NCBI GenBank assembly: GCA_017304655.1
Contig: JAFKLY010000006.1
Coordinates: 310,001-374,000, forward strand
Reading direction: 5' to 3'
DNA length: 64,000 nucleotides
Origin: Sphingomonas sp.
GTDB lineage: Bacteria > Pseudomonadota > Alphaproteobacteria > Sphingomonadales > Sphingomonadaceae
In this document: one piece after another, positions 26,018 through 34,358 of the stretch
Numbering within the stretch: position 1 is the stretch's first letter
Layout: each line of letters opens with the position of its first letter
The notes under the pieces: generated by a model
Seen by the model: the letters and a program-made list of their open reading frames with translations, nothing else
Told to the model about the DNA's origin: nothing
The model's database searches: none
Translations under genes and position numbers: made by a program

Positions 26018-26524
26018 ATGATCGACCGGGATGGATTTGCGATCGGCGAGCAGGAAGCTGAACCGATCGATATGCTTGCTGCCTATTTCGAGGCGCATGA
26101 ATGGCCCTTCGACCATGTCGGGGATGATGAGATCGTCGCGCGCCATCGCGGCAGCTGGACCGAATATGAGGTTCGCGCGATCTGGCGCGATGATGACATG
26201 GTGCTCCAGCTGCTGGTCATGCCGGACATCCGCGTCGCGGACGACAAGCGCATCGCCATTTGCGAGACCATCGCGCTCATCAACGAGCAGCTCTGGCTCG
26301 GCCATTTCGAGCTGTGGTCGGCCAGCAGCACGCTGCTGTTCCGTCATGGCGCGCTGCTTGGCCCCAGCGGTTCACTGACGCTGGATCAGGCGCAGCTGCT
26401 GGTGGAAAGCGCGATCGACGAGTGCGAGCGCTTTTACCCCGTGTTCCAGTTCGTGCTGTGGGGCGGCAAGAGCCCGATGGAAGCGATGGCGGCCAGCCTC
26501 ATAGAAACGCATGGCGAAGCCTGA
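26018..26524 (+). CDS. YbjN domain-containing protein
   Basis: The 168-residue acidic protein matches the YbjN/type III secretion chaperone-like fold: IDMLAAYFEAHEWPFDHVGDDEIVAR, EYEVRAIWRDDDMVLQLLVMPDIRV, and C-terminal ECERFYPVFQFVLWGGKSP. Alphaproteobacterial members are conserved but poorly characterised; E. coli YbjN is linked to stress and motility. ATG at 26018 was chosen over a TTG at 26012. The end overlaps proC by 14 bases, so the two are coupled. Confidence 0.85.
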   Translation: MIDRDGFAIGEQEAEPIDMLAAYFEAHEWPFDHVGDDEIVARHRGSWTEYEVRAIWRDDDMVLQLLVMPDIRVADDKRIAICETIALINEQLWLGHFELWSASSTLLFRHGALLGPSGSLTLDQAQLLVESAIDECERFYPVFQFVLWGGKSPMEAMAASLIETHGEA

Positions 26525-27365
26525 CCCGGCCGGAGCGGCGCTGTCCCGCTGGCCCGACAAATTGCTCCTCATCGGTTGCGGCAACATGGCCGGCGCCATG
26601 CTTGCGCGCTGGCTGGAAAAGGGCCTGCCTGCCGAGCGGGTGACTGTACTGCGACCGAGCGGTGCCCCGGTGGCACCCGGCGTGCGGGTGGTGACGGCGC
26701 TGACTGAGCCGGTGGCGCCCGGCACTTTGGTTTTGCTCGGCTTCAAGCCGCAGCAGCTGGGGCAGGTCGCGCCCGGTCTTGCGCCGCTGGTGGGCGAGGG
26801 CGCGACGCTGCTGTCCATTCTGGCCGGCGTTCCGGTCGCGCAACTGCGCGCCGCCTTTCCGGGAGCGGGCGCCATCGTGCGCTGCATGCCCAATCTGCCG
26901 GTGCGCATCGGCAAGGGCGTCTCCATTCTCGCTGCCGGATCCTGCGCCGATGAAGCGACGTGCGCGCAGATCGAGGCGCTGTGCACGTCGCTCGGCCTGG
27001 TGGAATGGCTGGCGGACGAAGCGTTGTTCAATGCCGCGACGGCGCTGTCGGGCTGCGGTCCGGCTTTCGTCTATCGGTTCATCGATGCGTTGGGCGAAGC
27101 CGGCGCAGCGCTGGGGCTCGATCCCGCGGCTGCGGCTCGCATGGCGCTCGCGACAGTCGAGGGCGCGGCGGTCAGTGCGGGCGCCAGTGGCGTCACACCG
27201 GGGGCGATGGCGGATGCCGTCGCCAGCAAAGGCGGCATGACGCGCGAGGGCCTCGATGTGCTCGATCGGCCCGATGGACTGGCCGCTCTGGTTGGCGAAA
27301 CGCTGCGCGCGGCGCGGGATCGCGGTGTCGCGCTGGCGGCTCTGGCCGCCAAGCCGGGCGCTTGA
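26511..27365 (+). CDS. proC: pyrroline-5-carboxylate reductase
   Basis: The 284-residue enzyme makes the last step of proline synthesis, reducing 1-pyrroline-5-carboxylate with NAD(P)H. It has the Rossmann motif LLIGCGNMAGAM at residues ~18-29, CMPNLPVRIGKG near 125, ALSGCGPAFVY near 183, and the C-terminal VASKGGMTREGL. It overlaps ybjN by 14 bases and ends 12 bases from the convergent marR stop. Confidence 0.94.
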   Translation: MAKPDPAGAALSRWPDKLLLIGCGNMAGAMLARWLEKGLPAERVTVLRPSGAPVAPGVRVVTALTEPVAPGTLVLLGFKPQQLGQVAPGLAPLVGEGATLLSILAGVPVAQLRAAFPGAGAIVRCMPNLPVRIGKGVSILAAGSCADEATCAQIEALCTSLGLVEWLADEALFNAATALSGCGPAFVYRFIDALGEAGAALGLDPAAAARMALATVEGAAVSAGASGVTPGAMADAVASKGGMTREGLDVLDRPDGLAALVGETLRAARDRGVALAALAAKPGA

Positions 27366-27377
27366 GGGCGGCGCCCG

Positions 27378-27878
27378 TCAGCCCTTGATCTGCAGGGCCG
27401 CGACCAGTCGCTGATCCTCTGCATCCAGAAGATTTTCCAGCACGCGCCAGAAGCCGGTGACAGAGCCTTGCCCGGCCGCCGAATAGGCAAGCGCCATGCG
27501 TTCGCGCACCGCATCGAACAGCGCCGTCTCGATCGCTTCGCCCGCTGACGTCAGGCGCAGCAGTCTCTGCCGCCGGTCCCGCAGGCCAGGCGTGATCTCC
27601 ACCAGGCCGCGCTCCGTCAGTTCGTCGATCACCCGGCCGAGCGATTGCTTGGTAATGCCGAGCAGGCTGATGAGCGCTGAGACCGTCAGATCGGGCCGGC
27701 GCGCGATGAAGTAGAGCGCCCGCTGGTGCGCCCGGCCCAGCGCATGGCGGTCGAGGATCGGGTCCATCACCTCGGCGAGCGCGGCATGGCCGAATTGCAG
27801 CAACTCGATGCCGCGACGAATTTCCTCCTCGCGCAGGAAGAGCGGGGACGCTGCGGGGCTGGTCGCGGAATTGGCCAT
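27378..27878 (-). CDS. MarR family transcriptional regulator
   Basis: The 166-residue winged-helix protein has LTVSALISLLGITKQSLGRVIDELTERGLV as the DNA-binding helices (residues ~65-95) and the wing RDRRQRLLRLTSAG. Longer in-frame extension upstream would run through the tRNA gene and was rejected. It lies between convergent proC and the tRNA-Gln gene, and no obvious target is adjacent. Function beyond DNA binding is not deducible. Confidence 0.88.
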   Translation of the reverse strand: MANSATSPAASPLFLREEEIRRGIELLQFGHAALAEVMDPILDRHALGRAHQRALYFIARRPDLTVSALISLLGITKQSLGRVIDELTERGLVEITPGLRDRRQRLLRLTSAGEAIETALFDAVRERMALAYSAAGQGSVTGFWRVLENLLDAEDQRLVAALQIKG

Positions 27879-27951
27879 GGCCTCGTCTCTAGCGGATCGC
27901 GGCGCGACTGGAAATGCGTGAGGCGATTGCCGGCGTCCCGCCCGCAGCCGC

Positions 27952-27979
27952 TTGGCTTTTGCGGCAGGAGCGCTATATG
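27952..27979 (+). promoter_or_regulatory. candidate promoter of tRNA-Gln
   Basis: TTGGCT (27952-27957) and TATATG (27974-27979) are separated by 16 bases and lie 33 bases before the tRNA 5' end, a normal layout for a sigma-70-type tRNA promoter. Confidence 0.5.
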
Positions 27980-28011
27980 ACGCGCCTCCGGCGCTCCGTG
28001 CGCCACGATGC

Positions 28012-28086
28012 TGGGGCGTAGCCAAGCGGTAAGGCAGCGGTTTTTGGTACCGCCATGCGGAGGTTCGAATCCTCCCGCCCCAGCCA
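28012..28086 (+). tRNA. tRNA-Gln (anticodon UUG)
   Basis: A complete 75-base cloverleaf is present. The acceptor TGGGGCG pairs with CGCCCCA, the D stem is GCC/GGC, the anticodon stem GCGGT/ACCGC with loop TTTTGGT gives anticodon TTG, and the T stem GGAGG/CCTCC has loop TTCGAAT. The discriminator is G, with CCA encoded. All stems pair perfectly. A decayed second copy lies at 32154-32225. Confidence 0.97.
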
Positions 28087-28200
28087 GTTTCCTCGCCGAT
28101 CCCTGTTTGCTGGCCCTTGCGAGCGCTTCTCGCCGCTGTCCTCAAACAAATTTCGAACGCGCGTGGTACCTTTTTGCTCGGTGGCGCGTTACGAAAGGAT

Positions 28201-28944
28201 ATGCCGAAAGCTCAAACAATCGAGCACGCACCGATATTTGCGTGCGGGGACATCAGTCTTTTCCTCGATTTTGATGGGACGCTGGTCGATCTGGCTGATC
28301 GACCGGATACGCTCTGTGTGCCCGCAGATGTCGGGATTAGACTGTCGCAATTATCCGTCCGGCTCGATGGCCGTATCGCACTGGTCAGCGGCCGTTCGAT
28401 CGCGCAGCTCGAGGCGCTGGTTGGCCCGGCAGCCAGCGAGATTGCGCTTGTCGGCAGTCATGGGGCCGAGGTCCGCGTGGCGGGAGGCGCCGTTGCTCCG
28501 GCGAACCGCCCGCCAGCCCTCACGGCGGCGCAGCACCTGTTCGAGCAGGCCTTTGCCGACGATTCGGACGTTCTGATCGAAGTGAAGACGCTTGGGGTCG
28601 CGGTCCACTATCGCCGCGCCCCGGCGGTCGAGAGCTTTGCCAATGAACTGGCTGCGCGCTTCGGTTCCGCGAATGGACTGGAAGTTCAGAAAGGCAAGAT
28701 GATGGTCGAGCTTCGTGTGGGGGGGCAGGACAAGGGAAGCGGGATCGCGGCCCTGATGGAGGTTGCTCCATTCGCTGGCCGACGTCCCGTGTTCGTCGGT
28801 GACGATCTGACCGATGAGGCGGGTTTCGAGCGTTGTGCCGCCCTGGGTGGCGCTGGCATATTGGTTGGGCCGCCGCGCCGCACGGCCGCTCAGTACCGCC
28901 TCGAAGATGTCGCCGGCGTGCATGCATGGCTGGACGCGCTATGA
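28201..28944 (+). CDS. otsB: trehalose-6-phosphate phosphatase
   Basis: The 247-residue HAD-superfamily enzyme dephosphorylates trehalose 6-phosphate. Motif I is LFLDFDGTLVD (nucleophilic Asp near residue 24), motif II includes ALVSGRS near 60, the Lys motif lies around KGKMMVEL, and motif IV is FVGDDLTDEAGF near 200. The ATG at 28201 follows AAAGGAT. Its stop overlaps the GH15 start as ATGA, and GH15 in turn overlaps otsA, so the three form one translation-coupled unit beginning just after tRNA-Gln. Confidence 0.93.
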   Translation: MPKAQTIEHAPIFACGDISLFLDFDGTLVDLADRPDTLCVPADVGIRLSQLSVRLDGRIALVSGRSIAQLEALVGPAASEIALVGSHGAEVRVAGGAVAPANRPPALTAAQHLFEQAFADDSDVLIEVKTLGVAVHYRRAPAVESFANELAARFGSANGLEVQKGKMMVELRVGGQDKGSGIAALMEVAPFAGRRPVFVGDDLTDEAGFERCAALGGAGILVGPPRRTAAQYRLEDVAGVHAWLDAL

Positions 28945-30737
28945 CGGCGACTCTCGATCTCTGGCCGATCGGCAATTGTCAGGTGTCGGCACTTGTCGAC
29001 CGCGCCGGCCGTTTCGTGTGGGCATGTCTGCCGCGCGTCGACGGCGACCCAGCCTTTTCCTCCTTGCTCGATGATGCTCCCCCAGCCGGCGATGGCGCTT
29101 ATGGGTTTTGGGAAATCGATCTTCACGGCGCCGTCGAAACGACGCAGACCTATCTGCGCAACACGCCAGTGCTGGTCACTCGCCATATCGATGCTGACGG
29201 CAATGCAATCGAAATCACGGACTTCGCGCCACGTTTCAAGCGCAGCGGCCGGATGTATCGACCAACGGCCTTCGTGCGGATTGTGCGGCCCGTGGCTGGC
29301 GCGCCGCGCGTGCGCATCAGGCTGCGGCCTGCGACCGGCTGGGGAAGCGCCCGCGCAGCGACCACGCGCGGCTCCAACCATATCCGCTATCTGCTCGATC
29401 ATGGGGTGATGCGTCTTTCGACCAACGCACCCATCGGCTGGATCGAGGATGAGCGCCTGTTCCGGGTCGAGCAGCCGCTGCACTTCTTCCTGGGACCAGA
29501 TGAGAGCTTTTCGGAAGATATCGGCCCTGCGCTGGATGGCATGCAGGATCGCACGATCGAGGAATGGCGCCATTGGGTGCGCGGGCTGGCCACACCCTAT
29601 GAATGGCAGGAGACGGTGATCCGGTCGGCGATCACCCTGAAGCTTTGCCAGCATGAGGAAACCGGCGCCATCGTCGCGGCGATGACGACCTCCATTCCCG
29701 AACATGCCGATTCCGGCCGGAACTGGGACTATCGCTTCTGCTGGGTTCGCGACGCTTATTATACGATCCAGGCGCTCAACCGGCTGGGTGCCCTCGATGT
29801 GCTGGAGGGCTATCTCGCTTATTTGCGCAATATCGTCGACAACGCCAGGAGCGGGCACATCCAGCCGCTCTACGGCGTCGGCGGTGAAGCCGTGCTGGTC
29901 GAACGCATCGCGCCCGCGTTGAACGGCTATCGCGGCATGGGGCCGGTGCGCGTCGGCAATCAGGCCTATGAACAGGTCCAGCACGATGCCTATGGCCAGA
30001 TCGTGCTGTCGAATGCTCAAGCGTTCTTCGACCACCGATTGTTCCGCATGGGCAATATCGCCGATTTCGAAGCGCTCGAGCCCATTGGCGAACGCGCCTG
30101 GGAGAAGTTCGATCAGCCCGATGCAGGGCTGTGGGAGTTACGCACCAAGGCCCATGTCCACACCTATTCCGCCGCGATGTGCTGGGCTGCGTGCGATCGC
30201 CTTGCCAATGCCGCAGTCGCACTGGGGCTGAGCGAGCGCGCAACCTTCTGGCAGGATCGCGCGGACCGAATGCGGTCGAGGATCGAGGATGCGGCGTGGC
30301 GTCCCGAGACCAATCGTCTCTCCGCGACATTCGCCGGCGACGATCTCGACGCCAGCCTACTGCAACTGCTCGATCTTCGTTTCCTCGTACCCGACGATCC
30401 GCGCTTCCTGGGGACGCTGGCTGCCGTCGAGGAGGGGCTGCGGCGCGGATCGAACATGTTGCGTTACGCGACCGAGGACGATTTCGGACTGCCGCACACC
30501 GCGTTCAACGTCTGCACCTTCTGGTTGATCGAAGCCTTGCACTTCACGGGACGGGATCAGGATGCGCGGGTGCTCCTTGAGGAAATGCTGTCGCGCTGCA
30601 CGCCCGCCGGCCTTCTGTCCGAGGATATTGATCCCGTCACCGGCGAATTGTGGGGCAACTATCCGCAAACATACTCGTTGGTTGGTATGATCAATTGTGC
30701 CGTCCTGCTGAGTAAACCTTGGAGTGCGATCCGGTGA
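28941..30737 (+). CDS. GH15 glucoamylase-like / trehalase-like glycoside hydrolase
   Basis: This 598-residue glycoside hydrolase family 15 protein has an N-terminal beta-sandwich (residues ~1-240) and an (alpha/alpha)6 barrel starting at NWDYRFCWVRDAYYT (near 260). The general acid is probably the Glu of GLWELRT near residue 398, and the base the Glu of GLLSEDID near 555. GH15 enzymes release beta-glucose from alpha-glucans, and one branch is trehalase. Position between otsB and otsA suggests trehalose or trehalose-linked turnover, but maltodextrin hydrolysis is possible. No signal peptide is seen. Confidence 0.9.
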   Translation: MTATLDLWPIGNCQVSALVDRAGRFVWACLPRVDGDPAFSSLLDDAPPAGDGAYGFWEIDLHGAVETTQTYLRNTPVLVTRHIDADGNAIEITDFAPRFKRSGRMYRPTAFVRIVRPVAGAPRVRIRLRPATGWGSARAATTRGSNHIRYLLDHGVMRLSTNAPIGWIEDERLFRVEQPLHFFLGPDESFSEDIGPALDGMQDRTIEEWRHWVRGLATPYEWQETVIRSAITLKLCQHEETGAIVAAMTTSIPEHADSGRNWDYRFCWVRDAYYTIQALNRLGALDVLEGYLAYLRNIVDNARSGHIQPLYGVGGEAVLVERIAPALNGYRGMGPVRVGNQAYEQVQHDAYGQIVLSNAQAFFDHRLFRMGNIADFEALEPIGERAWEKFDQPDAGLWELRTKAHVHTYSAAMCWAACDRLANAAVALGLSERATFWQDRADRMRSRIEDAAWRPETNRLSATFAGDDLDASLLQLLDLRFLVPDDPRFLGTLAAVEEGLRRGSNMLRYATEDDFGLPHTAFNVCTFWLIEALHFTGRDQDARVLLEEMLSRCTPAGLLSEDIDPVTGELWGNYPQTYSLVGMINCAVLLSKPWSAIR

Positions 30738-32131
30738 GCCGCCTTATCGTCATTTCCAACCGGGTCCAGGCGCCCACGGCCAACGAGAGCGGTGCGCAAG
30801 GCGGGCTGGCAGTCGCGCTGACGGCGGCTTTGCGGGAGGCCGATGGCATCTGGTTCGGCTGGTCAGGCGAAATCGGTGACACGAGTGAACTGCGCTTCAG
30901 GACCTATGACGGGGTAACGTCGGCCACGATCGACCTGCTAGAGCAGGACGTCGAGGAATATTATGACGGCTATGCCAATCGTACGCTCTGGCCGCTCTTC
31001 CACTACCGGCTGGGCCTGACCGAGTTCGAGCGCGATTTCCAGGGAGGCTATGAGCGCGTCAACCGCGTGTTCGGCAGCGTTATCGGTCCGCATATCGAGC
31101 CCGATGATCTGATCTGGGTGCATGACTATCACATGATCCCGCTCGGTTGGGTTCTGCGCCAGCAGGGGTTGACCAACCGCATGGGGTTCTTTCTGCACAT
31201 CCCATGGCCCCCGACGCGGCTGCTGACCGCGCTTCCCGAGCATCGCCGTCTGGTCGACTCCCTGTTTGCCTATGATCTGATCGGCTTCCAGAACGATGAA
31301 TGGCTCGAGACCTTTCACGATTATGTCGTCACGGAAATGGGCGGTGTGATCGGCGACAATGGCGACGTGACCGTCGGCAACCGCACGATCCGGGCGATCG
31401 CTTGCCCGATCGGCATCGATGCCAGGGAATTTATTGCCGGTGTCGAGAGTTCTCAGGCGCGCGAGACTCACAAACGCATGGTCGAGAGCTCGGCGGGGCG
31501 GGGCCTGATCGTCGGGGTCGACCGCCTCGATTATTCCAAGGGGCTGGAGGAGCGCTTCAACGGCTATCAGCGCTTTCTCGAAACGCGGCCTGATGCCCAT
31601 GCCCAGGTTTACCTGTTGCAGATCGCGCCGCCTTCCCGTGTGGAAGTCGAAAGCTACCGGGACATCCGGGCGCAGCTGGATTCGTTGTCCGGCCGAATAA
31701 ACGGCGCATTTGCGGACATCGACTGGGTGCCACTTCGCTACGTCAATCAGGGCTATTCGCGCAGCGTTCTGGCGGGCATCTATCGCGCGGCCCAGGTTGG
31801 GCTTGTGACCCCGCTGCGCGATGGCATGAACCTTGTGGCGAAGGAATATGTCGCCGCACAGGACCCGGCGGATCCCGGCGTGCTCATCCTGTCGCGGTTT
31901 GCCGGCGCGGCGGCACAGCTGAACCAGGCGCTGCTGGTTAATCCGTACAGTCCTGACGACATCGCGGATGCGATTGAGCGTGCGCTGACAATGCCGCGTG
32001 AGGAGCGCATCGAGCGTTGGCGCCAGTTGTATGACAACATCCTGCACGAGGACGTCATCTGGTGGCGCAAGCGGTTTATCGATGCCTTGATGGAGGTGGA
32101 GCCGGCCAGATGGCGAGCCCATGCGTCGTGA
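30734..32131 (+). CDS. otsA: trehalose-6-phosphate synthase
   Basis: The 465-residue GT20 enzyme joins UDP- or ADP-glucose to glucose 6-phosphate. Recognisable motifs are IVISNRV at the N-terminus, the GGL.VAL loop, WVHDYHMIPL near residue 135, GVDRLDYSKGL near 260, and the C-terminal PLRDGMNLVAKEYVA near 365. The GTG start at 30734 overlaps the GH15 stop. It ends 22 bases before the decayed tRNA copy. Confidence 0.95.
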   Translation: MSRLIVISNRVQAPTANESGAQGGLAVALTAALREADGIWFGWSGEIGDTSELRFRTYDGVTSATIDLLEQDVEEYYDGYANRTLWPLFHYRLGLTEFERDFQGGYERVNRVFGSVIGPHIEPDDLIWVHDYHMIPLGWVLRQQGLTNRMGFFLHIPWPPTRLLTALPEHRRLVDSLFAYDLIGFQNDEWLETFHDYVVTEMGGVIGDNGDVTVGNRTIRAIACPIGIDAREFIAGVESSQARETHKRMVESSAGRGLIVGVDRLDYSKGLEERFNGYQRFLETRPDAHAQVYLLQIAPPSRVEVESYRDIRAQLDSLSGRINGAFADIDWVPLRYVNQGYSRSVLAGIYRAAQVGLVTPLRDGMNLVAKEYVAAQDPADPGVLILSRFAGAAAQLNQALLVNPYSPDDIADAIERALTMPREERIERWRQLYDNILHEDVIWWRKRFIDALMEVEPARWRAHAS

Positions 32132-32153
32132 GCACCACGATATCGACCGGTGG

Positions 32154-32225
32154 TGGGGCGTCGCGAAGCGGCAGCAGCGGTTTTTGTGCCGCCATGCGGA
32201 GGTTCGAATCTTGCCGCACCAGACA
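32154..32225 (+). pseudogene. decayed tRNA-Gln copy
   Basis: This 72-base sequence aligns end to end with the tRNA-Gln at 28012, with about 63 of 75 positions identical by hand. It includes a 22-base identical block (28050-28071 versus 32189-32210) covering the variable loop and most of the T arm. It has lost bases in the D arm and anticodon loop, one acceptor pair (G:A), one T-stem pair and the encoded CCA (GACA instead), so it should not work as a tRNA. The two copies flank the otsB-GH15-otsA module as direct repeats. Confidence 0.85.
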
Positions 32226-32401
32226 GATTCCATTCCACGATCATTCCCGCCAGCCGCGTGAGGCGGCGGATGTCCTGCCTGAGCGGGCGCTTATCCCGTT
32301 GCGGCCGTTGCGTCCGAGCGCGCGGCTCCACGGACTGTCCGCCGCATAAAGAAACTGTAAAGTCGATGGTGATCGCGCAGACTTCTGCCTAGACGGCACG
32401 C

Positions 32402-34285
32402 GTGCAAAGCGATCCGATTCAGCGCCCTCATCAGGAAAGCCTGCCGGCGCTGGCGCTTGGTGCGATCGGCGTCGTGTTCGGCGATATCGGTACGTCACCG
32501 CTCTACGCGCTCAAGGAGAGCTTTATCGGGCATCATCCGCTCAGGGTGGATCCCGCGCACGTCTTCGGTGTGCTGTCGCTGATTTTCTGGACGATGATGC
32601 TCATCGTCACCATCAAATATGTGTTCGTCATCTTGCGCGCGGACAACAAGGGCGAGGGCGGCAGCATGGCACTGCTGGCTCTGATCGGCCGCAAAATGGG
32701 CGAGAACCGCTGGAGCAGCTGGATCGCGATGCTTGGCGTTATCGCCACGGCGCTGTTTTATGGCGATGCGATCATCACGCCGGCCATTTCCGTCCTGTCC
32801 GCCGTTGAGGGACTGACAATTGTCAACGACAGCCTCGCCAGGTTTGTGTTGCCGATATCGATGGTCATTCTGATCGGCCTGTTTGCCATTCAGTCGCAAG
32901 GCGCGGCTGTGATCGGCCGATTCTTCGGGCCGGTGATGTTCATTTACTTCATCGTCCTCGCGGTCCTCGGCCTCGTGGGTATAGCAACCGCGCCGGAAGT
33001 CCTCTGGGCGCTCAATCCCTGGTATGCGCTCAACTTCTTTCTGCTCGATCCCGGCCTGGCCTTTCTGGCGCTGGGATCGGTGGTGCTGGCGGTGACGGGG
33101 GCAGAAGCCCTTTACGCGGATATGGGGCATTTCGGCCGACGGGCCATCATGGTCTCGTGGCTCTACATCGCCTTTCCGTGCCTGTTGCTCAACTACCTCG
33201 GCCAGTCGGCGCTGCTGCTTCGTAATCCCGCCGCGGTTGAAAATCCGTTCTTCCTCATGGCGCCGGACTGGGCGCGCTTGCCGCTGGTGATCCTCGCCAC
33301 GCTCGCGACGATCATTGCCAGCCAGGCCGTGATCTCGGGCGCCTTCTCGGTGTCTCAGCAGGCCGTGCAGCTTGGCTTCCTGCCGCGCCTGCGCATCCTT
33401 CACACAAGCGCCAAGGCTGCGGGGCAGATCTACGTTCCGCTGGTCAATTGGGTGTTGCTGACCCTCGTCATTCTGCTGGTTCTGGGCTTCAGGAATTCCA
33501 CCAATCTCGCGGCCGCTTATGGCATTGCCGTCACCGGCACCATGTTCATCACGGCGTGCATGCTGGGCGTTCTCACCTTTGCGGTCTGGAAATGGCCGCC
33601 GGCGCTCGCGGCCCTCGTGACTGGGGGCTTCCTCGTTGTTGACGGCCTCTACTTCGCGTCCAATGTCACCAAAATCCCCGATGGCGGGTGGTTCCCGCTG
33701 CTGGTTGCCGCCGTGGCTTTCATCCTGCTGACGACCTGGGCGACCGGGCGGCGGCTTGTCCGCGAGCGGCTCCATGAAAATGCGATGCCGATTGCGCTGT
33801 TCATCAAGTCAGCGACAAGTTCCGCAGAGCGCGTCCCCGGCACCGCCGTGTTCCTGGCCTCGCGCGCCGACGATATTCCGCCCTCGCTCCTGCATAATCT
33901 GAAGCATAACCGTGTCCTGCATCAGCGCGTCGTGATCCTCACCGTGGAGATCCAGCAGGTTCCGCACGTCATGCCCGACAACCGATACGAGATGGCGAAC
34001 CTGGGGTCTGGCTTCTACCGGATCATCCTGCGTTATGGCTTCATGGACGAGCCCGACATACCGCAAGCGTTGATGGGCATCGAACCGGACGGCGTGCCGT
34101 TCCGGGTGATGGACACGAGCTATTTCCTGGCGCGGCAGACCCTCGTCGCCTCGCGCAGGCCCGGCATGGCTTTATGGCGCGAGAAGCTGTTCGCCTGGAT
34201 GGTACGCAATGCGGAAAGCGCGATGCAGTTCTTCAAGTTGCCGACAAACCGCGTGGTGGAGCTCGGGAGCCAGCTGGAAATCTGA
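32402..34285 (+). CDS. kup: low-affinity potassium uptake protein Kup
   Basis: The 627-residue membrane protein has the Kup N-terminal signature LALGAIGVVFGDIGTSPLYALKE and about twelve transmembrane helices to residue ~430, including ALFYGDAIITPAISVLSAVEG. A cytoplasmic C-terminal domain with FLASRADDIPPSLLHNLKHNRVLH follows. It imports K+ with protons. GTG at 32402 was taken as start. Location beside trehalose synthesis genes fits a shared osmotic-stress role, though the tRNA remnant separates them. Confidence 0.94.
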   Translation: MQSDPIQRPHQESLPALALGAIGVVFGDIGTSPLYALKESFIGHHPLRVDPAHVFGVLSLIFWTMMLIVTIKYVFVILRADNKGEGGSMALLALIGRKMGENRWSSWIAMLGVIATALFYGDAIITPAISVLSAVEGLTIVNDSLARFVLPISMVILIGLFAIQSQGAAVIGRFFGPVMFIYFIVLAVLGLVGIATAPEVLWALNPWYALNFFLLDPGLAFLALGSVVLAVTGAEALYADMGHFGRRAIMVSWLYIAFPCLLLNYLGQSALLLRNPAAVENPFFLMAPDWARLPLVILATLATIIASQAVISGAFSVSQQAVQLGFLPRLRILHTSAKAAGQIYVPLVNWVLLTLVILLVLGFRNSTNLAAAYGIAVTGTMFITACMLGVLTFAVWKWPPALAALVTGGFLVVDGLYFASNVTKIPDGGWFPLLVAAVAFILLTTWATGRRLVRERLHENAMPIALFIKSATSSAERVPGTAVFLASRADDIPPSLLHNLKHNRVLHQRVVILTVEIQQVPHVMPDNRYEMANLGSGFYRIILRYGFMDEPDIPQALMGIEPDGVPFRVMDTSYFLARQTLVASRRPGMALWREKLFAWMVRNAESAMQFFKLPTNRVVELGSQLEI

Positions 34286-34315
34286 CGGGTCTTCGACTGG
34301 CTGTTCGCCAGGCGT

Positions 34316-34342
34316 GGGGCCACCCGAATGCGGCGTGGCCCC
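34316..34342. terminator. hairpin between convergent kup and efflux operon
   Basis: A perfect 8-base stem GGGGCCAC / GTGGCCCC encloses an 11-base loop in the 73-base gap between convergent stops. A short CTT follows on the plus strand, so termination strength is uncertain. It may serve both directions. Confidence 0.5.
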
Positions 34343-34358
34343 CTTGACGCGGGCGCCG

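Noticed and set aside
32154..32225. Second functional tRNA-Gln gene
   Set aside because: Lost D-stem and anticodon-loop bases, mismatches in the acceptor and T stems and GACA in place of GCCA make a working tRNA unlikely; it was listed as a remnant.
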